A stretch of 34,176 nucleotides of DNA from CAVSRC01 sp963798195. GTDB lineage: Bacteria; Pseudomonadota; Alphaproteobacteria; Rhizobiales; Kaistiaceae. Location: assembly GCA_963798195.1 (NCBI GenBank), contig CAWCSF010000013.1:1-34176 (forward strand), in the 5' to 3' direction. This document shows, one piece after another, positions 23,074-31,797 of the stretch. Each line of letters begins with the position of its first letter. Position 1 is the first letter of the stretch. A model generated the notes under the pieces. It searched no databases. It was not told the DNA's origin and was given only the letters and a program-made list of their open reading frames with translations. A program made the translations under genes and the position numbers.

Positions 23074-24718
23074 AGAGCGCCTCCTTGAACGGTGCCTGCC
23101 CGACCCGGCGATAGGTGGCGAGGAAGTTCTCCCCGCGGCCTTCGCGCACCTTCAGGTAGGTATCGACCAGCGTCTCGACCGCGTCGATCACCTCGTCGGA
23201 GGAAAAGCCCTTGCCGATGATCTCGCCGACCGAGGTCTGCTCGTCGCCGGAGCCACCGAGCGTGAGCTGGTAGAACTCCTCGCCCTTTTTCTCGACGCCG
23301 AGAATGCCGATGTGGCCGACGTGATGATGACCGCAGGCGTTGATGCAGCCGGAAATCTTGATCTTGAGATCGCCGACCTCGCGCTGGCGCTCGCCCTCGG
23401 CGAAGCGCTCCGAAATGCGCTGGGCGATCGGGATCGAACGGGCATTGGCAAGCGCGCAATAGTCGAGGCCCGGGCATGCGATGATGTCGGTGACCAGCCC
23501 GGCATTCGCCGTGGCGAGACCGGCGCCGGCCAGCGCCTCATGGAGGTCGGGCAGGTCGTCCAGTGCGACATGCGGCAGGATCAGGTTCTGCTCGTGGCTG
23601 ACGCGAACCTCGCTGTGGCTGTAGCGCTCGGAGAGATCGGCGATAAGGTCCATCTGGTCGGAGGTGGCGTCTCCGGGCGTACCCCCGATCGGCTTCAGCG
23701 ACACGGTGACGATGGCGTGGCCGGTGGCGCGGTGTGGCACCGTATTCTGCGAAACCCACACGTCGAGCGCCGGATCGGCGGCGCGGGCGCGTTGCAGCAC
23801 GACGCTTTCCGCCGGGCGCGGCGTCAGGTTGGGCGGGGCGAAATACGACTGGATGCGGCGGACTTCGTCCTCGGGCAGGTGCAGCGCTCCGTCACGGATG
23901 CGCTCCCACTCCTCCTCGACCTGGCGGCGAATTTCTTCCTCGCCCGCCTCGTGGACGAGGATCTTGATACGCGCCTTGTACTTGTTGTCGCGCCGGCCGA
24001 AGAGGTTATAGACCCTCAGAATCGCCTCCATGTAGGAGAGCAGGTGCTCCTCCGGCAAAAAGTCGCGGATCAGGTGCGCGATCATCGGCGTGCGGCCGAG
24101 ACCGCCGCCGACATAGACGACGAAGCCGAGGTTGCCATCGGCATCGCGCTTGGCGTGCAGGCCGATGTCGTGGACCTGAATGGCGGCACGGTCGCGCCCG
24201 GCGCCGGTCACGGCGATCTTGAACTTGCGCGGCAGGAAGATGAATTCCGGGTGCAGCGACGACCACTGCCGCAGGATTTCGGCATAGGGGCGCGGATCGA
24301 CGACTTCGTCGGCGGCAGCGCCGGCGAAGTGATCCGCGGTGACGTTGCGGATGCAGTTGCCGGAGGTCTGGATCGCGTGCATCTCGACCGACGCGAGATC
24401 GTCGAGGATGTCGGGAATGTCCTTCAGCGCCGGCCAGTGGAACTGCAGGTTCTGTCGCGTGGTGAAGTGGCCGTAGCCGCGATCGTATTTCCGGCCGATG
24501 AAGGCGAGCATGCGCATCTGCGCCGGGTTCAACGTACCGTAGGGCACGGCGATGCGCAGCATGTAGGCGTGGAGCTGGAGGTAGACGCCATTCATCAGGC
24601 GCAGCGGCTTGAACTGATCCTCGGTGAGTTCGCCGGAGAGCCGGCGCTCGACCTGGCCGCGGAACTGGTCGACGCGTTCCTTGACGAAATCGCGGTCGAA
24701 CTCGTCGTAGCGATACAT
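23060..24718 (-). CDS. cysI: Sulfite reductase haemoprotein subunit (siroheme/4Fe-4S)
   Basis: Reduces sulfite to sulfide; 552 residues, two ferredoxin-like half domains. The motif Y-G-H-F-T-T-R-Q-N-L-Q-F-H-W lies near residue 85 and T-S-G-N-C-I-R-N-V-T near 118. Cluster/siroheme cysteines are at about 415 and 421 (A-C-P-G-L-D-Y-C) and 458 and 462 (S-G-C-I-N-A-C-G-H-H-H), the expected C-x5-C ... C-x3-C. No flavoprotein subunit (cysJ) is present, so a ferredoxin-like donor is likely. The start is ATG 24718, overlapping the DUF2849 stop by one base (GGGAG seven bases upstream); GTG 24721 is an equally in-frame alternative. The conserved neighbours support assimilatory sulfite reductase over nitrite reductase. 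Confidence 0.93.
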   Translation of the reverse strand: MYRYDEFDRDFVKERVDQFRGQVERRLSGELTEDQFKPLRLMNGVYLQLHAYMLRIAVPYGTLNPAQMRMLAFIGRKYDRGYGHFTTRQNLQFHWPALKDIPDILDDLASVEMHAIQTSGNCIRNVTADHFAGAAADEVVDPRPYAEILRQWSSLHPEFIFLPRKFKIAVTGAGRDRAAIQVHDIGLHAKRDADGNLGFVVYVGGGLGRTPMIAHLIRDFLPEEHLLSYMEAILRVYNLFGRRDNKYKARIKILVHEAGEEEIRRQVEEEWERIRDGALHLPEDEVRRIQSYFAPPNLTPRPAESVVLQRARAADPALDVWVSQNTVPHRATGHAIVTVSLKPIGGTPGDATSDQMDLIADLSERYSHSEVRVSHEQNLILPHVALDDLPDLHEALAGAGLATANAGLVTDIIACPGLDYCALANARSIPIAQRISERFAEGERQREVGDLKIKISGCINACGHHHVGHIGILGVEKKGEEFYQLTLGGSGDEQTSVGEIIGKGFSSDEVIDAVETLVDTYLKVREGRGENFLATYRRVGQAPFKEALYGAA

Positions 24719-25050
24719 CACGCGGCTCCCTGGAGCTTCGCCCGTTCGGCGTCGCCATAAACGATGGTCGGACCGCGCTCGGCCCGAATCTTTTCGCGCA
24801 GGCGCGCCGGCACTGGCACGCCGTCCTTGACGTCGACGTCTATGGGATAGGCCTCGACCACGATGCGGGCGTCCGACTGGGCCTTGGCGAAGGCAACGCC
24901 CTCATCTAGGTCCGGGCCGTCGGTGAACACACGCGCCGCGGAGATGTCGAAGGTCCAGCCGCCCTCGGTGTCGACGAAGACGACGAGGCCGCCGCGCAGA
25001 TCATTCGCGGTGATGACCTTGGCCGGTCCGTCCTTTGCTGCCTTGAACAT
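24718..25050 (-). CDS. DUF2849 protein linked to sulfite reduction
   Basis: A 110-residue soluble protein of the DUF2849 family, which in alphaproteobacteria sits between siroheme synthase and sulfite reductase genes. Characteristic pieces: K-V-I-T-A-N-D-L-R-G-G-L-V-V-F, W-T-F-D-I-S-A-A-R-V-F and V-V-E-A-Y-P-I-D-V near the middle, then P-A-R-L-R-E-K-I-R-A-x-R-G-P-T-I. No known catalytic motif or cysteines, so a structural or regulatory part is more likely than a redox role. GGAGGGG precedes the ATG. It is 15 bases downstream of cysG and overlaps the cysI start. Confidence 0.88.
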   Translation of the reverse strand: MFKAAKDGPAKVITANDLRGGLVVFVDTEGGWTFDISAARVFTDGPDLDEGVAFAKAQSDARIVVEAYPIDVDVKDGVPVPARLREKIRAERGPTIVYGDAERAKLQGAA

Positions 25051-25065
25051 GGCGAATGCCCCTCC

Positions 25066-26481
25066 TCAGGCCGCGGCGAGTTCGGCAAGCCGAGCGGGCG
25101 CGCCCTTGACGGCGCCGGCGGCGACCACGTCGCCGACGATGATCAGCGCAGGGCCGTCGGCCGTGCGTTCTGCAAGCGCGGCCAGTTCGTCCAGCCGCCC
25201 CGCATATGCACGACTGTCAGAGCGCGACGCGTTCTCGATGACGGCGACCGGCGTCGATGCGTTCAGCCCGGCCTCGATGAGCCGAGCCGCGACTTTGGCG
25301 GCGACCGTTCGGCCCATGTAGACAGCGATCGTCGCGCCGTTCAGCGCCAGACCAGCCCAGTCGGGCAGCGTCTCGCCGTCGGCGTCGTGGCCGGTAGCGA
25401 AGACCAGCGAGGAGGACGTCTCGCGGAGCGTCAGCGGAATTTCGGCTTCGGCGGCGGCGGCGAAGGCCGCGGTCACGCCGGGCACGATATCGAACGAGAT
25501 GTTCGCCGCGCGCAGCGCCGCCATCTCCTCGCCGGCGCGGCCGAAGATCAGCGGATCGCCCGACTTCAGCCGAACCACGCGGTTGCCGCCGCGCGCCTCA
25601 CGCACGAGCAGCCGGTTGATCTCGTCCTGGCTGACCGCGTGCGCACCCTTGGCCTTGCCGACATGGATGCGGCGCGCGTCGCGGCGGCCCTGAGCCACGA
25701 CGGCCTCCGGCACCAACCGGTCATAGACGATGACGTCGGCCTCCTGGAGCGCGCGCTGAGCGCGCAGCGTCAGCAGGTCCTCGGCTCCCGGGCCTGCACC
25801 GACGAGCGAGACGTGGCCGGACCAGTTCGGGTCGATCTCCAGCGCGCGCAACGCCTCCTGCTCCGCCTCCGCCACGTGGCCGGCGAAGACCTTCTCGGCG
25901 ACGGGGCCGGAGAAGAAGCGCGCCCAGAAGCGGCGGCGGTCCGCGACTGTGGAGAACGCCGCGGTCACACGGGCGCGGATCTTGTCGGCAAGCCCGGCCA
26001 GATCGCCGAAGGCCGGCGCCAGCAGGCCCTCGATGCGGGCGCGGACATGCCGTGTCAGAACGGGCGCGACGCCTTCGCTACCGATGGCGACGGCGAGCGG
26101 GGCTCGGTTGACCAGCGCCGGCGTGTAGAAGTCGCAAAGCTCAGGACGATCGACGACGTTGATCGGCACACCGGCCGAGCGTGCCAGTGCGACAACCTCG
26201 CGGTCCGTCTCCTCGGACTCGGTCGCGGCGAAGACGAGCGCGGCCCCGGCAAGGTCGGCGGTCGCGGGCCACGCGCCGCGCCAGTCGCCATGAGCGGCGA
26301 TCAGGTCGGCGCCGGTGCCCTGCTCCAGCGAGGAGGCGAACACGACGATCTGCGCCTTGGTCTCAGACAGCAGCCGGATCTTGGCGGCGGCCTCTACGCC
26401 CCCACCGACGATCACGACGCGGCGTCCCGCGACCTTGTGGAAGGCCGGGAAGACAGCGAGCTTGCGGGCCGTGTCAGTCAT
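25066..26481 (-). CDS. cysG: Siroheme synthase (fused dehydrogenase/ferrochelatase and uroporphyrinogen-III methyltransferase)
   Basis: Makes siroheme, the prosthetic group of the sulfite reductase encoded downstream. 471 residues. N-terminal precorrin-2 dehydrogenase/ferrochelatase domain (about 1-205) with the NAD motif V-V-I-V-G-G-G-V-E-A-A and F-A-A-T. C-terminal SAM-dependent methyltransferase domain (about 215-465) with V-S-L-V-G-A-G-P-G-A-E-D-L-L-T-L, V-R-L-K-S-G-D-P-L-I-F-G-R-A-G-E-E and V-P-G-V-T-A-A. ATG 26481 is preferred because GGAG lies eight bases upstream; GTG 26490 would add three residues. It is the first gene of the five-gene sulfur operon. Confidence 0.95.
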   Translation of the reverse strand: MTDTARKLAVFPAFHKVAGRRVVIVGGGVEAAAKIRLLSETKAQIVVFASSLEQGTGADLIAAHGDWRGAWPATADLAGAALVFAATESEETDREVVALARSAGVPINVVDRPELCDFYTPALVNRAPLAVAIGSEGVAPVLTRHVRARIEGLLAPAFGDLAGLADKIRARVTAAFSTVADRRRFWARFFSGPVAEKVFAGHVAEAEQEALRALEIDPNWSGHVSLVGAGPGAEDLLTLRAQRALQEADVIVYDRLVPEAVVAQGRRDARRIHVGKAKGAHAVSQDEINRLLVREARGGNRVVRLKSGDPLIFGRAGEEMAALRAANISFDIVPGVTAAFAAAAEAEIPLTLRETSSSLVFATGHDADGETLPDWAGLALNGATIAVYMGRTVAAKVAARLIEAGLNASTPVAVIENASRSDSRAYAGRLDELAALAERTADGPALIIVGDVVAAGAVKGAPARLAELAAA

Positions 26482-26644
26482 ACGCGCCACTCCGAATGGG
26501 TGATCGCGCCGGGCGCCAGATGGCGAAACCGTGCGATTGCCGCAAAATCTAGGGATTCGGCCACAAATCTACGACAACGGTCGTTCCAAACTCGTTACCG
26601 GAGTGAGAAAAAGAATCCGTGCGGGACAACGCCGCCGGAAGAAA

Positions 26645-26686
26645 AAGGCCAGTGCCGGCCAAAAAAAGGCGGCGGGCACTGGCCTT
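26645..26686 (-). terminator. Intrinsic terminator of the agl transporter operon
   Basis: A perfect 12-bp stem (aaggccagtgcc at 26645-26656 and ggcactggcctt at 26675-26686) is followed on the minus strand by a TTTTT run; the loop also holds seven T. It lies 19 bases after the aglK stop. The remaining 26487-26644 region before cysG contains no gene that I can see; the cysG promoter should lie there but no clear boxes stand out. Confidence 0.85.
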
Positions 26687-26704
26687 ACGAAACCGGCAGA
26701 AATA

Positions 26705-27796
<1,092 letters not shown>

Positions 27797-27826
27797 CCTA
27801 CAGCTCCCTCTTTTCGTCCATCGCGC

Positions 27827-28981
27827 TCATCCGCCCTTGACCGAGCCGGCCAGCAGGCCGCGCACGAGGTAGCGTTGCAGCGAGAAGAACACGATCAGCG
27901 GCACCACGATCGACACGAAGGCCGACGCGGTGAGAATTTCCCAGTCGCCGCCGCGCGAACCAAGCAGCTCGCGCAATCGCCCGGTCAGCACCAGCTGTTG
28001 CTCGGTGTTGCCCAGGAAGACAATGGCGACGAGCAGGTCGTTCCACACCCACAGGAACTGGAAGATCGAGAACGATGCCAGCGCCGGCACGGAGAGCGGC
28101 AGCACGATGCGCACGAAAATCTCGAAGTCGGTGGCGCCGTCGATGCGCGCGGACTCCATGACTTCGTTGGGCAGGCCGGCGATGTAGTTGCGCAGCAGAT
28201 AGATGGCGAGCGGGAGTCCAAATCCGGTGTGCGCCAGCCATATGCCAAGATACGTCTTTGCGGGCACGCCGAAGAAGGCGCCGACATCGTTGTAGAGCCG
28301 GAGCAGCGGGATAAGCGACATCTGTAGCGGCACGACCAGCAGGCCGACAATCACCGACAGGATCAGCGCCCGCCCGGGGAACTTCATCCAGGCCAGCGCG
28401 TAGGCGGCGTAGGCCGCGATCAGGATCGGGATGACGGTTGACGGAATGGCGACCGTCAGCGAGTTGATGAACGATTGGCCGATGCCCGCCGACGTCAGCA
28501 CCCGCTCGTAATTCTGGAGCGTGAACTCCGGCGGCAGTGCTGCGGTATAGTAGAGGCGCCTGCCCGTGTCGCCCTCGGGCTTCGTGTCAGAAACCAGCCG
28601 GTAGGTGCCGTCGCGCTCCACCGTCAGCGTACCGCCGCCGCCCGGCAATTCGGCGGTCGCACCCGCATCGAACTCGGTCGGATTCTGGATGCGCACGCCG
28701 AACTTGGTGATGTAGCCCTTGCCGTCCAGCAGATTTCCGGTGAGCACGTATTTGCCGGCATCCTCGACCGCGGCCGAGGGCGCTTCCGTGCGGCCGATGA
28801 GGTTCTGCTCGCTCGTCGTCAGCGCCGTCCACCAGCCGGATACGGCGAGCTGGTCGCGGTCGCGGAACGACGACACGAGGATGCCAAACGTCGGCACCGT
28901 CCAGACGATGACGATCAGGATTACCGCAAGATGGACGAAATACTTGCCCCACTTGCGCTTGCGGCGGCGAACGGTGGCCAT
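27827..28981 (-). CDS. aglG: Sugar ABC transporter permease (AglG type)
   Basis: Inner-membrane permease, 384 residues. After a basic N terminus (R-R-R-K-R-K-W-G-K) and helix 1 (V-I-L-I-V-I-V-W-T-V-P) comes an unusually long periplasmic stretch (about residues 40-150) with the beta-rich segment T-L-T-V-E-R-D-G-T-Y-R-L; such an insert is a feature of AglG-type permeases. Five further helices follow. The ATPase-contact EAA-type loop reads E-V-M-E-S-A-R-I-D-G-A-T-D-F-E-I-F. It starts two bases after the aglF stop and ends 30 bases before aglK. It pairs with AglF. Confidence 0.92.
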   Translation of the reverse strand: MATVRRRKRKWGKYFVHLAVILIVIVWTVPTFGILVSSFRDRDQLAVSGWWTALTTSEQNLIGRTEAPSAAVEDAGKYVLTGNLLDGKGYITKFGVRIQNPTEFDAGATAELPGGGGTLTVERDGTYRLVSDTKPEGDTGRRLYYTAALPPEFTLQNYERVLTSAGIGQSFINSLTVAIPSTVIPILIAAYAAYALAWMKFPGRALILSVIVGLLVVPLQMSLIPLLRLYNDVGAFFGVPAKTYLGIWLAHTGFGLPLAIYLLRNYIAGLPNEVMESARIDGATDFEIFVRIVLPLSVPALASFSIFQFLWVWNDLLVAIVFLGNTEQQLVLTGRLRELLGSRGGDWEILTASAFVSIVVPLIVFFSLQRYLVRGLLAGSVKGG

Positions 28982-28982
28982 G

Positions 28983-29984
28983 TCAGCGCCTCTCCGCGTT
29001 GAGGCGGCGGATGTTCCAGACCATGATCGGAACCACCGCGAGCATGATGACGACAGCTATCGTGGCGCCGCGACCGAAGTCGCCGCCACCGCGGAACATC
29101 CAGTCGTACATGAGGTTGGCGAGCACGTTGGTGTTCCATTGGCCGTTGGTCATGGCCAGAACGATGTCGAACACCTTGAGCACCGTGATGGTGATGGTCG
29201 TCCACACCACCGCGATCGTGCTCCAGATCTGCGGGACCATGATGTAGAAAAAGATGTGCCAGCCCTTGGCGCCGTCGATCGTCGCCGCCTCGATGGTTTC
29301 CTCAGGAATGCCGCGGAGCGCTGCGGAGAGGATGACCATGGCGAAGCCGGTCTGGATCCAGACCAGGATCACCATCAGGAAGAAGTTGTTCCAGAAGGGA
29401 ATCGTTATCCACGCCTGCGGTGGAAGGCCGAACAGTTCGACGATCGCGTTGAGCAGGCCGATCTGGGTCGAGCCCTCACCGCGATAGTCGTAAATGAATT
29501 TCCAGATGACGCTGGCGCCGATGAACGAAATCGCCATCGGCATGAAGACCATGCTCTTGGCGATGTTACCCCACCAGATTCGGTCGGTGAGGTAAGCGAT
29601 GACCAGCCCGCAGAACGTGCTCGCCGCCGGCACGAAGAAGAGCCACAGGATGTTGTTGAAGATCGCTTCGCGGAATTGCGTGTCGCCAGCCGCCCAGCGG
29701 TAGTTATCGAGCCCGACGAAATTGACGCCGCTACGGCCGTAGAAGCTCAGGCGCAGTGAGTCGAAAACCGGGTAGACCAGATAGAGACCGAGAAACAGGA
29801 TCGCCGGGCCGAGGAACAGCCACGGCCGGATGGTGGCCGCGATCTTCTGGTTACGGGCGGCCTGAAGGGCGCCGCCGCGCGGCGGCAGAAAAACGTCGAG
29901 GATCTTGTTGGCCGCATAGAAGTAGAGGGCCGCCGCCCCGACGCCGATGATGACCGTGATGAGCGCACTGAAAAGCTGCGCCAT
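28983..29984 (-). CDS. aglF: Sugar ABC transporter permease (AglF type)
   Basis: Inner-membrane permease, 333 residues. It carries an extra N-terminal helix (F-S-A-L-I-T-V-I-I-G-V-G) and a short linker before the six-helix permease core starting R-P-W-L-F-L-G-P-A-I-L-F-L-G. Motifs F-V-G-L-D-N-Y-R-W-A (periplasmic) and the coupling loop G-I-P-E-E-T-I-E-A-A-T-I-D-G-A-K-G-W are clear. GGGGGAG lies four bases before ATG 29984. It lies 156 bases after aglE; two inverted repeats fill that gap. Confidence 0.92.
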   Translation of the reverse strand: MAQLFSALITVIIGVGAAALYFYAANKILDVFLPPRGGALQAARNQKIAATIRPWLFLGPAILFLGLYLVYPVFDSLRLSFYGRSGVNFVGLDNYRWAAGDTQFREAIFNNILWLFFVPAASTFCGLVIAYLTDRIWWGNIAKSMVFMPMAISFIGASVIWKFIYDYRGEGSTQIGLLNAIVELFGLPPQAWITIPFWNNFFLMVILVWIQTGFAMVILSAALRGIPEETIEAATIDGAKGWHIFFYIMVPQIWSTIAVVWTTITITVLKVFDIVLAMTNGQWNTNVLANLMYDWMFRGGGDFGRGATIAVVIMLAVVPIMVWNIRRLNAERR

Positions 29985-30005
29985 GCATCTCCCCCACTTG
30001 GCGTT

Positions 30006-30032
30006 CGCGGCCTTTTTTGAATGCTGGCCGCG
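30006..30032 (-). repeat. Inverted repeat in the aglE-aglF gap (proximal to aglF)
   Basis: CGCGGCC (30006-30012) and GGCCGCG (30026-30032) flank a 13-base loop containing six T (plus strand). It lies just upstream of the aglF ribosome-binding site and could modulate read-through or aglF translation. Confidence 0.4.
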
Positions 30033-30085
30033 CGGCCTCCCCTGCCGCCTCGCGCCGTCTTCGGGCTTTTTATCCCAGTCCGGTC

Positions 30086-30120
30086 TTGAGTAGTCCCGGG
30101 CGCGTTGGCCCGGGACTCAA
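30086..30120 (-). repeat. Intercistronic hairpin after aglE
   Basis: agtcccgggc (30092-30101) pairs perfectly with gcccgggact (30108-30117) around a six-base loop. Alternatively TTGAG and CAA at the flanks extend the stem with a small bulge. It lies 21 bases after the aglE stop with no T-run. Such hairpins between a binding-protein gene and its permeases often stabilise the upstream mRNA and limit downstream expression (established for malE-malF); that role here is inferred. Confidence 0.6.
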
Positions 30121-30140
30121 TTTGCAAAAGGCTACACGAC

Positions 30141-31502
30141 TTATTTGATCGCGTCCCAGGACTTCTGAATCTCGGTGGCGACCGTCTTGGCATCCTTGCC
30201 GCCGACATAGTCGACCATGCCCGTCCAGAACGCGCCTTGGCCAACCTTGCCCGGCATCAGGTCGGAACCGTCAAAGCGGAAGGTCGTGGCGTTGAGCAGG
30301 ATCTGGTTCTCGCCCTTCAGCGTGTCGGTTGCATAGACGTCCGTATTGACGCCCTTAAACGGCGTGAAAAAATTCCACGCGGCCATGGCGACTTCGGAGG
30401 CGATCGGCGTCTTCAGGTACTCGATGAAGGCGCGCGCCGCCGGCGAGTCCTTGGTGATGGCGAACAGCGTGCCGCCGCCGAGCACCGGCTTGCCAAGATT
30501 CTTGTCGGCATAAGGCGGGAAGTAGAAAAAGTTGGCGTCGGTGCCGAGCTTGGTGCCTTCCGGGAAGAAGGCCGGGATGAACGACGCCTGGCGATGCATG
30601 TAGCACTTGGGCGGCGAAGAGAAGAGGCCCTTCGGGCTGTCGCGGAAATCGGTGGAAGCCACGGCCGCGGCGCCGCCATCGACGAACTTGTCGTTCTTGG
30701 CAAACCACCCGAAGTCCTCGATCGCAGCGACGACGCGAGGATCGTCGAACTTCACCGAGTTGTCGACCCAGCCGTCATAGACTTCCGGCGGCTGCGTGCG
30801 CAGCATGAAGTCCTCGACCCAGTCGGTGGCCGGCCAGCCGGTCGCCGCACCCGAGCCAAGGCCGATGCACCACGGGGTGCCGCCGTCCTTGACGATCTGC
30901 TCGGTCAGCGCCTTCAGTTCTTCCATCGTCTGCGGAATCTTGTAGCCGGCCTCCTTGAAGTTCTCCGGCACGTACCAGACGAGGCTCTTGAGATCGGCCT
31001 TCCACGGGAAGGTGAAAAGCTGCGCGTTACCGTCCTTGTCCTTGTACGTGGACAGGTCCACCCAAGACTGGCCGGCCGAGTAGTTGTCGAGCAGCCACTG
31101 CTTGGTCTCGTCGCCGAGCGGCGTCAGGTTGCCTTTCGACGCGACGTCGGCGGCGAGGCCGGGCTGCGGGAAGATGGCGATGTTGGCCGGGCTGCCCGCC
31201 TGGGTGTCGATGACGATCTGCTGTTCGAACGAGTCGGATCCGGAGTTCTCGATCTTGGCGCCGGTCGCTTCCTCAAAATAGGCGAGAACCTTTTCCCAGC
31301 CTTCCTTGTCGGCGGTGAGCCATGGCCCGAAGATGCTCAGTGTCTGGCCCTTCAGGTCATGCTTGTCGGCGAAGTCGTGGTAGCTCTTCCAGTTGAACTT
31401 CGGGTCGCCGTCGATCGGATAGATCAGGTCGGCCGCGGCCGCCGATCCGACGCCAAGCGCCGTGATCGCAGCGAAACCCATTAGCGCGTTACGAAATTTC
31501 AT
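30141..31502 (-). CDS. aglE: Sugar ABC transporter substrate-binding protein (AglE type)
   Basis: Periplasmic binding protein, 453 residues, which captures the sugar for the importer. Signal peptide M-K-F-R-N-A-L-M-G-F ... with cleavage expected after A-A-A near residue 24. The mature part has L-S-I-F-G-P-W-L-T-A-D-K-E, F-E-E-A-T-G-A-K-I, G-S-P-A-N-I-A-I-F-P-Q-P-G and L-G-G-G-T-L-F-A-I-T-K-D-S-P-A-A-R, the family 1 (CUT1) binding-protein pattern, AglE-like. ATG 31502 is chosen because GGGAGG lies five bases upstream; GTG 31508 is in frame but would overlap that site. First gene of the operon, divergent from the LacI regulator. By family the ligands are alpha-glucosides such as sucrose, maltose or trehalose. 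Confidence 0.92.
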   Translation of the reverse strand: MKFRNALMGFAAITALGVGSAAAADLIYPIDGDPKFNWKSYHDFADKHDLKGQTLSIFGPWLTADKEGWEKVLAYFEEATGAKIENSGSDSFEQQIVIDTQAGSPANIAIFPQPGLAADVASKGNLTPLGDETKQWLLDNYSAGQSWVDLSTYKDKDGNAQLFTFPWKADLKSLVWYVPENFKEAGYKIPQTMEELKALTEQIVKDGGTPWCIGLGSGAATGWPATDWVEDFMLRTQPPEVYDGWVDNSVKFDDPRVVAAIEDFGWFAKNDKFVDGGAAAVASTDFRDSPKGLFSSPPKCYMHRQASFIPAFFPEGTKLGTDANFFYFPPYADKNLGKPVLGGGTLFAITKDSPAARAFIEYLKTPIASEVAMAAWNFFTPFKGVNTDVYATDTLKGENQILLNATTFRFDGSDLMPGKVGQGAFWTGMVDYVGGKDAKTVATEIQKSWDAIK

Positions 31503-31620
31503 TTGCACCTCCCTACGAGCGTGACGGGCGACGAAATAGCGGAGTGTAACGGGTTGTCCACCTCGAGGGGCGGAGCCCGACTGCCACCTTCGTTGCCTCC
31601 CATTAAGCGCCTCTTCGTGC

Positions 31621-31636
31621 GTTGACAGCCGTCAAC
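31621..31636. promoter_or_regulatory. Inverted repeat in the aglE promoter region
   Basis: GTTGAC-AGCC-GTCAAC is a perfect 6-4-6 dyad. On the minus strand it contains TTGAC, and may overlap the -35 box of the aglE promoter. It differs from the AAAGCGCTTT operators beside it, so a second regulator is possible. Confidence 0.4.
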
Positions 31637-31645
31637 CCACGCCCT

Positions 31646-31657
31646 CAAAGCGCTTTG
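31646..31657. promoter_or_regulatory. LacI-family operator 1 (aglE side)
   Basis: CAAAGCGCTTTG is a perfect 12-bp palindrome with the central CG typical of LacI-family operators. It lies about 145 bases ahead of the aglE start, and upstream of the TTGAC-containing dyad. The core AAAGCGCTTT is repeated in operator 2. Confidence 0.8.
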
Positions 31658-31757
31658 GGTGGCATCATGGTTGAGAGCGCATGGACGAGTCAACCCAACC
31701 ACTTCTCTTCAAAAAGCGCCGGCGGCGATTCGCCCCGGCGGGTTGCATCGCCATTTG

Positions 31758-31767
31758 AAAGCGCTTT
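31758..31767. promoter_or_regulatory. LacI-family operator 2 (aglR side)
   Basis: The same AAAGCGCTTT core sits in TTTGAAAGCGCTTTGAA, 30 bases before the regulator's ATG, suggesting autoregulation. The centres of the two operators are 111 bases apart, so one tetramer or two dimers could control both divergent promoters. GGAGG at 31779-31783 is the likely, rather distant, ribosome-binding site of the regulator. Confidence 0.8.
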
Positions 31768-31797
31768 GAATGAAGCGAGGGAGGAATACGCGGACCG

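Noticed and set aside
30105..31484. 459-residue plus-strand frame opposite aglE
   Set aside because: Antisense shadow of a well-supported binding-protein gene.
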